Part shown: piece by piece, positions 19,569 to 26,871 of the stretch
Position numbering within the stretch: the stretch's first letter is position 1
Layout of the letters: the number at the start of each line of letters is the position of its first letter
Position numbers and translations under genes: made by a program
Source: Oleiagrimonas citrea
Lineage (GTDB): Bacteria; Pseudomonadota; Gammaproteobacteria; Xanthomonadales; Rhodanobacteraceae
NCBI RefSeq assembly: GCF_012395255.1
Contig: NZ_JAAZQD010000003.1
Location: 1 to 64,000 of the forward strand
Reading direction: 5' to 3'
Length of the DNA stretch: 64,000 bases
The notes under the pieces: model-generated
Told to the model about the DNA's origin: nothing
Database searches by the model: none
The model's input: the letters and a program-made list of their open reading frames with translations, nothing else

Positions 19569-20872
19569 TCGTGCGATGGAAGCGATACGCGGCGCTGGGC
19601 ATGGCGCTCGTGCTCACGGCAGTCGTGCTCGGTGCGGCGACCGCCAGTGGCGAGAAGGACTCGTCGCATGGGCGAACCGGCCACGAAGCCGCGTCAGCCG
19701 TGCAGATCGCGCGTGGCAAGTATCTGGTCCGCGCCGGCGACTGCATCGCCTGCCACACGGCGCCGGGCGGCCAGCCGTTTGCCGGCAACCGCATGATTCC
19801 GACACCATTCGGGGTGATCTACACGGCGAACCTGACTCCGGACAAGGCCACCGGCCTCGGCGACTGGAGCGTGGACGATTTCTGGCGCGCCATGCATCTC
19901 GGGCGGGGGCGTGATGGCCGGCTGCTGTATCCGGCGTTTCCGTATCCGTCCTACACCAAGATCCGCCGCGCAGATGTCGAGGCCATGTATGCCTACCTGC
20001 GCACCCTGAAGCCTGTGCACAGCAGGACGAATCCCCCGGAGTTGTCGTTTCCCTACAGCTGGCGCCGCCTGCTGCTGGGCTGGCGTGCACTGTATTTCGA
20101 TGCTGGCGAATACGTCGCGAACCCCAAGCGCACGGCGCAGTGGAATCGCGGCGCGTATCTGGTGCAGGGGCTGGGACATTGCAGCGCCTGCCACACGCCG
20201 CGCAATGCACTCGGAGCGCGCAAGAGCGGTCAGGCGCTGCGCGGCGGCATGATTCCCGAGCAGGGCTGGTACGCCCCTGATCTGGCTGCCGACGCCCACG
20301 GTGGACTGGCGGGCTGGAGCGAACAGGACATCGTCGACCTGCTGAAGACCGGTCGTTCGCGCAAGGGGACGGCGTACGGTCCGATGGCGGAAGTGGTGCA
20401 GAACAGCCTGCAATATCTGCGCAACAGCGACCTCCATGCCATGGCCGTCTATCTGCGCAGCCTGCCGTCCCGCCGGGCAGAAGATTCCGCCATGTCGAGC
20501 GATGCCGAACAACTGCCCGCCAAGACCGCGACAGCCCTGGTCGCGCGAGGACGCGTCATCTATCGGCGTGATTGCTCGGCTTGCCACCAGAAAGACGGCC
20601 GTGGCGTCGCGAATGTGTATCCGCCGCTGGCCGGCAACAGCGTGGTGCGCGCGGCCAACCCGGTCAATCCGGTTCGAGCGGTGCTACTCGGTGGATTCGA
20701 GCCGACGACCGCCATGTATCCGCGACCGTACTCGATGCCGCCGTACGCGCAGCGACTCAGCGATCGGGACGTGGCGGCCGTGGTCAGCTACATCCGTCAG
20801 GCGTGGGGCAATGCCGCCGCGCCGGTGTCGCCGAGCATGGTGGGCGAGTACCGCTCGATTCCGATCCACTGA
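19565..20872 (+). CDS. Exported triheme cytochrome c, alcohol/gluconate dehydrogenase cytochrome subunit type
   Basis: It has 435 aa with an N-terminal hydrophobic signal/anchor (about 8-28) and three heme sites: CIACH (60-64), CSACH (206-210) and CSACH (337-341). The arrangement and RGKYLVRAGDCIACHTAPGG, TPFGVIYTANLTPD match the cytochrome subunits of periplasmic alcohol, aldehyde and gluconate dehydrogenases, which pass electrons to ubiquinol oxidase. It is coupled to the diheme gene upstream. No catalytic dehydrogenase subunit is in the window, so the substrate cannot be named. Confidence 0.93.
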   Translation: MIVRWKRYAALGMALVLTAVVLGAATASGEKDSSHGRTGHEAASAVQIARGKYLVRAGDCIACHTAPGGQPFAGNRMIPTPFGVIYTANLTPDKATGLGDWSVDDFWRAMHLGRGRDGRLLYPAFPYPSYTKIRRADVEAMYAYLRTLKPVHSRTNPPELSFPYSWRRLLLGWRALYFDAGEYVANPKRTAQWNRGAYLVQGLGHCSACHTPRNALGARKSGQALRGGMIPEQGWYAPDLAADAHGGLAGWSEQDIVDLLKTGRSRKGTAYGPMAEVVQNSLQYLRNSDLHAMAVYLRSLPSRRAEDSAMSSDAEQLPAKTATALVARGRVIYRRDCSACHQKDGRGVANVYPPLAGNSVVRAANPVNPVRAVLLGGFEPTTAMYPRPYSMPPYAQRLSDRDVAAVVSYIRQAWGNAAAPVSPSMVGEYRSIPIH

Positions 20873-20881
20873 GCCGGCGGC

Positions 20882-21388
20882 TCAGTCGGCGTGCAGCCAG
20901 TCCGAAAGCATCTGCCAGGGTTCGATGCGCCAGGCCGCGCGCGCCTGGCCGGAGGGCGAGGGCAGCACGAACAGTCGCGTGTCGCCGATGCGTTCTTCCT
21001 GCCAGCCGTAGTCGACCGGGTGGCGAAGCCAGGCGCGTGCGGCATTCTTGCTGGTGAAGGCGACAGCTCCCGGCGCGTGTTGGCGGATGCGCGTCTCGAA
21101 GGCTTCGATGTCGAATGCGTCGCGCGGTAATTCGTTGTCGTTGCCCGAGTGATGCTTGGCGAGGTCGGTGAGACCGACGCCCAGCGTGAGCAGGTCGGGG
21201 AATTCCGTAGGTGCGAAGCGACGGGGCGTGATGCCCACCTCGTGCAGCGCACGCCAGAAGGCGTTGCCGGGATGGGCGTAGTAGGCCGCCTCGCTGGCCG
21301 AGCGGCGGCTCGGCGCGGTGCCGCAGAACACCAGGCGCAGACCCGGTTGCAGCATGTCGGGGAGAATCGGCGTCGAGTCAGCGGGCAT
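20882..21388 (-). CDS. MUG/TDG-type mismatch-specific DNA glycosylase with altered motif A
   Basis: Predicted base-excision enzyme acting on G:U/G:T mismatches. It has 168 aa. The MUG-like pattern is LRLVFCGTAPSRR, YYAHPGNAFWRALHE, GVGLTDLAKH and the DNA-insertion loop VLPSPSGQARAAW. Motif A reads GTAPS (23-27) where E. coli Mug has GINPG, so the usual catalytic Asn is absent; the Asp in GLTDL may substitute, as reported for the Deinococcus enzyme. The start overlaps the end of the upstream PP-loop gene by 11 bases. Confidence 0.85.
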   Translation of the reverse strand: MPADSTPILPDMLQPGLRLVFCGTAPSRRSASEAAYYAHPGNAFWRALHEVGITPRRFAPTEFPDLLTLGVGLTDLAKHHSGNDNELPRDAFDIEAFETRIRQHAPGAVAFTSKNAARAWLRHPVDYGWQEERIGDTRLFVLPSPSGQARAAWRIEPWQMLSDWLHAD

Positions 21389-22061
21389 CGTCGAGCAGGA
21401 AGTCGGTGTACTGGAAGCGCTCGTCCCGCAGTACCGACTCGCCGCGCTGGAGTGCGATGGGTGCTTCGAAGGCGGGGCCGGCGAAGGCGAGAGTATGGAA
21501 TTCGCCGTTCTCGCCGCACGGGTCGACGTCGTCGGGCAGGTCGTCGAGCAGATTGGCGTCGAAGGTGCGTCCGCAGAACGAAGCCTCCAGCTGCGTGGTG
21601 TCGACGCAGGTCAGCATGGCGCGGTGGCCCGAGTCCACGAAGCGGCGCGCCATGACTGCGGTGTCCGTCTGCCAGATCGGGAAGACGCCTTCCCACTCCA
21701 TGCGCGCCAGCTGCTGCTCGCGGTAGGCGCGCACGTCTTCCAGGAACAGATCGCCGTAGGCACAGTGACGCAGGCCGGGCCAGCGTTCGGCGGCCGCGCG
21801 CAGGGCGTCTGCATGGGCCTGTTCGTAGGCTTCGTTGCTGCTGGGCCAGTCGATTTCTGCGGTCAGCAGCGGCAGGCCGAGCCGTTCGGACTGGCGTTCG
21901 AGCACGTCGCGGCGGATGCCGTGCATGGCGATGCGGTCGAAGGTGCGGGTGACGGTGGTGAGCAGGGCGACGGGCTGCCAGTCCGGATCGGCGCGCAGGG
22001 CTTGCAGCGCCATCAGACAGTCCTTGCCGCCGCTCCAGGCGAGCAGTACGGGCGTGGTCAT
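21378..22061 (-). CDS. PP-loop ATPase of the Dph6 (diphthine-ammonia ligase-like) family
   Basis: It has 227 aa starting MTTPVLLAWSGGKDCLMALQ. SGGKDC is the PP-loop that adenylates a substrate carboxyl or carbonyl. The rest (YGDLFLEDVRAYRE, PIWQTDT, DPCGENGEFHTLAF) matches the Dph6/MJ0570 family. Bacteria lack diphthamide, so the substrate is unknown; an amidation reaction is inferred. The ATG at 22061 is preferred over a GTG nine codons earlier. It overlaps the glycosylase downstream. Confidence 0.9.
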   Translation of the reverse strand: MTTPVLLAWSGGKDCLMALQALRADPDWQPVALLTTVTRTFDRIAMHGIRRDVLERQSERLGLPLLTAEIDWPSSNEAYEQAHADALRAAAERWPGLRHCAYGDLFLEDVRAYREQQLARMEWEGVFPIWQTDTAVMARRFVDSGHRAMLTCVDTTQLEASFCGRTFDANLLDDLPDDVDPCGENGEFHTLAFAGPAFEAPIALQRGESVLRDERFQYTDFLLDDAR

Positions 22062-22114
22062 GCGGGCCAGTCTACGGATTCGACCCACTAGTCGCGAGTC
22101 GTCGTCGATGGTGC

Positions 22115-22156
22115 AAAAACGGAAACGGCGCCGGCGATCGTTCGACCGCCGGCGCC
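22115..22156 (-). terminator. Intrinsic terminator of typA
   Basis: On the minus strand, GGCGCCGGCG (22156-22147) pairs perfectly with 22136-22127 and is followed by GTTTCCGTTTTT (the plus strand shows AAAAA at 22115-22119). It lies 25 bases beyond the typA stop. Confidence 0.85.
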
Positions 22157-22180
22157 GCGCCGTCTTTCTGGTGTCGAGCG

Positions 22181-24025
22181 TCAGGCTGCGCGCGAGGCGC
22201 GCTTGCGATCGCTCTCGGTGAGGTGCTTCTTGCGCAGGCGGATTTCCTTCGGCGTGACCTCGACCAGCTCGTCGTCGTCGATGAATTCCAGTGCCTGTTC
22301 CAGCGACATTTTCACCGGCGGCGTCAGCGTCAGCGCGTCGTCCTTGCCCGAAGCGCGGACGTTGGTCAGCTGCTTGGCGCGCAGGGCATTGACGGTGAGG
22401 TCGTTGTCCTTGGAATGGATGCCGACCAGCTGGCCCTCGTAGATTTCCACGCCGGCGTCGATCAGCATGCGACCGCGATCCTGCAGACCGAACAGGGCGT
22501 AGGCCGGCGCCGGGCCGGTGCCGTTGGAGATCAGGACGCCGTTCTGACGCTTGCCGATCGTGCCTTCCGACTTCGGGCCGTAATGGTCGAAGACGTGGAA
22601 CAGCAGGCCGGTGCCGGCGGTCAGCGTCTTGAACTCGGTCTGGAAACCGATCAGGCCGCGCGCCGGGATCATGTATTCCAGACGCACGCGACCGCGGCCG
22701 TCCGGTTCCATGTTCTTCAGCAGGCCCTTGCGCAGACCCAGACGCTCCATCACGCCGCCCTGGTACTGCTCCTCCAGGTCGACCACCAGTTGCTCGTACG
22801 GCTCCTGCATCACGCCGTCGATCTCCTTGATGATGACCTCGGGACGCGACACGCCCAGCTCGTAGCCCTCGCGGCGCATGGTCTCGATCAGGATCGACAG
22901 GTGCAGTTCGCCGCGGCCGGAGACCTTGAACTTGTCCGGGTCGTCCGTGTCCTCGACCTTCAGCGCCACGTTGTGCAGCGTCTCGCGGATCAGGCGGTCG
23001 CGGATCTGTCGGCTGGTGATGAACTTGCCGCCGCTGACGTCCTTCTTGCCGGCGAACGGCGAGTTATTGACCTGGAAGGTCATGGAGATGGTCGGCTCGT
23101 CGACGGTCAGCACCGGCAGCGCCTCGGGTGCGTCGACCGCGCAGACGGTGTCGGAGATGCCCAGGTTCTCGATGCCGGAGATGGCGATGATGTCGCCGGC
23201 GCGCGCCTCGGGCACCTCGTTGCGCTCCAGGCCCATGAAGCCGAGCACCTGCAGCACCTTGCCCTGGCGCTTCTTGCCTTCGCGGTCGAGGATGCTGACC
23301 GGCATGTTGGTGCGCACGGTGCCACGCTGCACGCGGCCGATGCCGATCACGCCGACGTAGCTGTTGTAGTCGAGCTGGCTGACGCGCATCTGGAACGGGC
23401 CGTCCGGGTCCACGTCCGGTGCGGACACCTTGTTGACGATGGTCTCGAACAGCGGCGTCATGTCGCCTTCGCGCACGCTTTCGTCCATGCCGGCATAGCC
23501 CTGCAGGCCGGAGGCGTAGACCACCGGGAAGTCCAGCTGCTCATCGCTGGCGCCCAGACGGTCGAACAGGTCGAAGGTGGCGTTGAGCACCCAGTCCGGA
23601 CGCGCGCCCGGGCGGTCGACCTTGTTGATGACGACGATGGGCTTGAAGCCCATTTCGAAGGCTTTCTGGGTGACGAAGCGCGTCTGCGGCATCGGGCCGT
23701 CGAAGGCGTCGACCAGCACCACCACCGAATCGACCATCGACAGCACGCGTTCGACCTCGCCGCCGAAGTCGGCATGGCCCGGGGTGTCGACGATGTTGAT
23801 GCGCCAGGTCTCGCCCTGCGGATCGGTCCAGCGGATGGCCGTGTTCTTGGCCAGGATGGTGATGCCGCGTTCTTTCTCGAGGTCGTTCGAGTCCATCACG
23901 CGATCCGGGATCACCTCGCGCTCGGACAGCGTGTTCGACTGCTTCAGCAGCTGATCGACGAGGGTGGTCTTGCCGTGGTCGACGTGGGCGACGATGGCAA
24001 TGTTGCGGAGCTTCTCGATGGACAT
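22181..24025 (-). CDS. typA: Ribosome-associated GTPase TypA/BipA
   Basis: Translational GTPase of the EF-G/LepA class, involved in 50S assembly at low temperature and stress adaptation. It has 614 aa starting [21 protein letters not shown]1 is AHVDHGKT (13-20), G2 lies in ERGITI, G3 in [14 protein letters not shown] and G4 in NKVD. The C-terminal BipA-specific region ends in a basic [19 protein letters not shown] hexamer on the minus strand at 24087-24082 is the likely -10. Confidence 0.98.
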   Translation of the reverse strand: MSIEKLRNIAIVAHVDHGKTTLVDQLLKQSNTLSEREVIPDRVMDSNDLEKERGITILAKNTAIRWTDPQGETWRINIVDTPGHADFGGEVERVLSMVDSVVVLVDAFDGPMPQTRFVTQKAFEMGFKPIVVINKVDRPGARPDWVLNATFDLFDRLGASDEQLDFPVVYASGLQGYAGMDESVREGDMTPLFETIVNKVSAPDVDPDGPFQMRVSQLDYNSYVGVIGIGRVQRGTVRTNMPVSILDREGKKRQGKVLQVLGFMGLERNEVPEARAGDIIAISGIENLGISDTVCAVDAPEALPVLTVDEPTISMTFQVNNSPFAGKKDVSGGKFITSRQIRDRLIRETLHNVALKVEDTDDPDKFKVSGRGELHLSILIETMRREGYELGVSRPEVIIKEIDGVMQEPYEQLVVDLEEQYQGGVMERLGLRKGLLKNMEPDGRGRVRLEYMIPARGLIGFQTEFKTLTAGTGLLFHVFDHYGPKSEGTIGKRQNGVLISNGTGPAPAYALFGLQDRGRMLIDAGVEIYEGQLVGIHSKDNDLTVNALRAKQLTNVRASGKDDALTLTPPVKMSLEQALEFIDDDELVEVTPKEIRLRKKHLTESDRKRASRAA

Positions 24026-24081
24026 GCGAAACCGGCCCGACCTGTCGGTCGCGCCGCCTTAGTGGTGGAGTGAAGCGCGTG

Positions 24082-24087
24082 ATTATA
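24082..24087 (-). promoter_or_regulatory. -10 element of typA
   Basis: Consensus TATAAT on the minus strand, about 57 bases upstream of the typA ATG. No good -35 is seen at the expected distance. Confidence 0.55.
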
Positions 24088-24226
24088 CGGGAAAACTAGC
24101 CGAAGCGATATGAACGGCAGCTTGCCGATATCTGCTGGCAGGTTGGCCCCTTGGGTGGGCTGGACGACCGTCCATCACGAGGACATCCGTCAGGCGCGTC
24201 GCGGCTACGACGAAGCGGGAAGCGAT

Positions 24227-24261
24227 TGACCGGACGCCGTCCGCTGGGACGACGGCCGGTC
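24227..24261 (-). other. Hairpin after the lipase gene
   Basis: GACCGG (24227-24232) pairs with CCGGTC (24256-24261), with further internal pairing, just beyond the lipase stop on the minus strand. There is no U tract. The rest of the typA-lipase gap (24088-24226) shows nothing recognisable. Confidence 0.35.
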
Positions 24262-24270
24262 GGTGCGGTT

Positions 24271-24975
24271 CTACTGGATCAGATTGACCTGATCGGCCGC
24301 GGTGTACCAAAGCAGGCCGTAATGGCCGTAGGGGTAGGTCAGGCTGCCGTCCTCGCCCCAGATCGACGAGGTGTGCACGCCGTAGACCAGGCAGGTGCCG
24401 CTCGAGCAGTTGATCTCGTCCGACCATGACTTGATCGAGTAGACCTTGTCGCCGAAGCGTTTTCCGTACAGGTCGTTGAGGAAGGGACTGTTGACTGACA
24501 GCCCCCACGAGCCGCAGGTGGCGTTCCAGACGTTGTACGGATACATGCCGCACGACCACAGACCGTGGAAGGCCCCGGCGATGCCGACAAAAGTGTCGAT
24601 GTAAGGGCGCGCGCCCAGCTCGACGATCTCGTGCGCGGCCAGGGTCGCGCCCATGGAGTGGCCGATGACGTCGATCTTTCCGGTGCACGAGGCGGCGATG
24701 GCGTCGACGATGGCGTTGGCGACTGGAGTCTCTTCCGAACCGTTGTGGTCGTTGCAGGCGGCGCAGGTCTTGCTGCCCCAGTTGGGTGTGAAGATCTGTG
24801 AGGCGCTGTAGCCGCGCGCGAGCAGTTCCTGGCGCGTGTTGTCGAAGTCCGACGGCGAGCCGGTGTTGCCGTGCACCAGCACCACGTTGTCGTGGCAGCT
24901 GGCTGCGTGCAGCGCGCCGAGCGGCGCCAGAAGCAGCAGGGCCGCGAGACTCAGGATCAGGCGTTGGACGTGCAT
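24271..24975 (-). CDS. Secreted class 2 lipase/esterase (LipB/EstA-like)
   Basis: Alpha/beta hydrolase, exported by a signal peptide (MHVQRLILSLAALLLLAPLG, cleavage near ALHA-A). It has 234 aa. It begins with NVVLVHGNTGSPSDFDNTRQ (oxyanion region); the nucleophile elbow GHSMG is at 105-109 (S107) and a catalytic His is likely in YPYGHYGLLWYT. The fold resembles the Bacillus LipA/Lipase_2 family. Six cysteines suggest disulfides. The start follows AAGGGAGGAATCATC. A much longer open frame upstream is not used. Confidence 0.9.
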   Translation of the reverse strand: MHVQRLILSLAALLLLAPLGALHAASCHDNVVLVHGNTGSPSDFDNTRQELLARGYSASQIFTPNWGSKTCAACNDHNGSEETPVANAIVDAIAASCTGKIDVIGHSMGATLAAHEIVELGARPYIDTFVGIAGAFHGLWSCGMYPYNVWNATCGSWGLSVNSPFLNDLYGKRFGDKVYSIKSWSDEINCSSGTCLVYGVHTSSIWGEDGSLTYPYGHYGLLWYTAADQVNLIQ

Positions 24976-25329
24976 GATGATTCCTCCCTTGCATTGCCGA
25001 AGATTCCCCGCGTCCCCCAACGCGGGGCCGAAACAGCCGAGCTTGTCGTGCGCCGGAACCGGTGCGTGCGCAACCCTGCGATCCCTGTCCGTGTCCGCCT
25101 TCCTGCGTTTCCGTTCGGACGCGCGAACCGGCCCCGGCACGAGCGTTATGGAGGCCGTGCGCCTCCGGGAGATGCGGATGGCCGAAGCGGGTCGACGGCA
25201 TGAGTGTCTGTGCGGTTTGTTTTTCCGCCGATGCCTGATCGATGGCATCGGCCACCGGTGCCCGAACCGTCGAGAATCGGTCCCGGTGCAGTTCCTTCTC
25301 CGCCCTGGTCTTTCCAGCCGTTCATGTGG
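24976..25329 (-). other. 354-base region without a supported gene
   Basis: It holds the lipase leader on the minus strand, with a perfect 8-bp stem 25006-25013/25020-25027 (CCCCGCGT and its complement), and a perfect 9-bp stem 25227-25235/25244-25252 (GCCGATGCC) 78 bases beyond the permease stop. The latter has no U tract on the minus strand. Open frames on either strand here show no family features. Confidence 0.55.
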
Positions 25330-26727
25330 CTAGACCAGTCCGGTCGTGTAGTACAGGGCAATCACCACGAACACGGCCAGCGTCTTGATGATGGTGATGG
25401 CGAAGATGTCCTTGTAGGACTGTCGATGGGTCAGGCCGGTGACCGCCAGCAGGGTGATGACCGCGCCGTTGTGCGGCAGCGTGTCCATGCCGCCCGAGGC
25501 CATGGCCGCGACGCGGTGGAAGACCTCCAGCGGAATGCCCGCGGCGTGCGCGTTGGCGACGAAGGTGTCGGCCATTGCGCCCAGGGCGATGCTCATGCCG
25601 CCCGAGGCCGAGCCGGTGACACCGGCCAGCGCGGTGACCGTGACGGCCTCGTTGACCAGCGGGTTGGGAATCGCGTGCAGCGCGTCGGCGACCACGCGGA
25701 AGCCGGGCAGGGCGGCGATCACCGCGCCGAAGCCGTACTCGGAGGCGGTGTTCATCGACGCCAGCAACGCGCCGCCGACGGCCGCCTGGCTGCCGGCCGC
25801 GAAGCGTTGCCGGACGGGGCGCCAGGCGAAGACCAGCACGCAGACGATGCCGACCAGCAGCGCGCCTTCCACAGCCCAGATGCCGGCCACGCGAGAGACC
25901 TGCTGCACCACCGGCTCGGCTTTGCCGACCACGGCGGGCGTGAACGACGTGGTCGCGCCGTACAGGCGCGGAATCAGGTCGGTGAAGATCTTGTTGGTCA
26001 CGCCGACCAGCAGCAGCGGCAGGATCGCGATGATCGGGTTGGCCAGCTTGCCGCCCTCGAACGGCGCCGGCTCGTTGACCAGATTCTGGCCGTAGCCCTC
26101 GCCGGCGCGCGCGGCCTTGCGGCGACGCCACTCGAGATAGCTCATGCCGACGATGAGGATGAACACGCCACCGAGCGTGCCCAGCCACGGCGCGGCCCAG
26201 GCGGTGGTGCCGAAGAAGCTGGTCGGGATGATGTTCTGGATCTGCGGCGTGCCCGGCAGCGAGTCCATGGTGAAGGTGAACGCGCCCAGCGCGATGGTGC
26301 CGGGGATCAGGCGCTTGGGAATGTCGGCCTGGCGGAACAGCTCGGCGGCGAACGGATACACCGCGAACACCACCACGAACAGCGACACGCCGCCGTAGGT
26401 CAGCAGCGCGCACACCAGCACGATCGACAGCATCGCGCGACCGCGACCGAGCAGGCCGATGGTGGCGGCGACGATGGACTTGGAGAAGCCCGACAGTTCG
26501 ATCAGCTTGCCGAACACCGCGCCGAGCATGAACACCGGGAAGTAGAGTTTCAGGAAGCCGACCATCTTGGCCATGAACAGGCCGGTGAACATCGGCGCGA
26601 CCAGCGACGGGTCGGTCAGCAGCACCGCGCCCAGCGCCGCGATCGGCGCGAACAGGATCACGCTGTGGCCGCGGTAGGCCGCGAACATCAGGAAGGCCAG
26701 CGCCGCCAGCACGATCAAGAAACTCAT
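25330..26727 (-). CDS. GntP-family permease, putative 3-hydroxybutyrate transporter
   Basis: Inner-membrane secondary transporter. It has 465 aa and about 12 hydrophobic segments. GntP-family features include ALLTYGGVSLFVVVFAVYPF, FTFTMDSLPGTPQIQNIIPT and GVTGSASGGMSIAL. Gluconate is the classical substrate, but members in 3-hydroxybutyrate loci act as D-3-hydroxybutyrate permeases. The neighbours here (PHB depolymerase, oligomer hydrolase, 3HB dehydrogenase) favour that role; this is inference from context. It is divergent from the TonB receptor across 144 bases. Confidence 0.9.
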   Translation of the reverse strand: MSFLIVLAALAFLMFAAYRGHSVILFAPIAALGAVLLTDPSLVAPMFTGLFMAKMVGFLKLYFPVFMLGAVFGKLIELSGFSKSIVAATIGLLGRGRAMLSIVLVCALLTYGGVSLFVVVFAVYPFAAELFRQADIPKRLIPGTIALGAFTFTMDSLPGTPQIQNIIPTSFFGTTAWAAPWLGTLGGVFILIVGMSYLEWRRRKAARAGEGYGQNLVNEPAPFEGGKLANPIIAILPLLLVGVTNKIFTDLIPRLYGATTSFTPAVVGKAEPVVQQVSRVAGIWAVEGALLVGIVCVLVFAWRPVRQRFAAGSQAAVGGALLASMNTASEYGFGAVIAALPGFRVVADALHAIPNPLVNEAVTVTALAGVTGSASGGMSIALGAMADTFVANAHAAGIPLEVFHRVAAMASGGMDTLPHNGAVITLLAVTGLTHRQSYKDIFAITIIKTLAVFVVIALYYTTGLV

Positions 26728-26788
26728 GCGTCATCCCCCACTCGTGGAGGTTCCGAGTATCGGCATGCATCCCGGTCCGTCCCACTGG

Positions 26789-26801
26789 ACCAAAGTACAA
26801 G
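26789..26801 (+). promoter_or_regulatory. ACCAAAGTACAA motif in the divergent permease/receptor promoter region
   Basis: ACCAAAGTACA (26789-26799) agrees at nine of 11 positions with ACGAAAGTCCA on the minus strand at 35385-35395, in the other divergent gap of the same pathway. Candidate binding site for a shared regulator such as the CrbR-like protein. Found by eye; unproven. Confidence 0.35.
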
Positions 26802-26871
26802 TGTGACCGCGCGGGCTTGCCGATAGCCTCGTTGCACGCTGTCCTGAAGACCATTCTTGCGGGGGAACATC

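Noticed and set aside
22223-24073. 616-codon plus-strand open frame opposite typA
   Set aside because: Antisense shadow of the conserved GTPase; no recognisable domain or ribosome-binding site.
25227-25252. Hairpin next to a T run as terminator of the GntP permease
   Set aside because: The T run precedes the stem on the plus strand, so on the permease strand the stem is followed by A residues. It does not meet the intrinsic terminator pattern.
24083-25255. 390-codon minus-strand frame overlapping the lipase in another frame
   Set aside because: Arg/Gly/Pro-rich translation without motifs; the lipase frame has a signal peptide, GHSMG and a strong ribosome-binding site.
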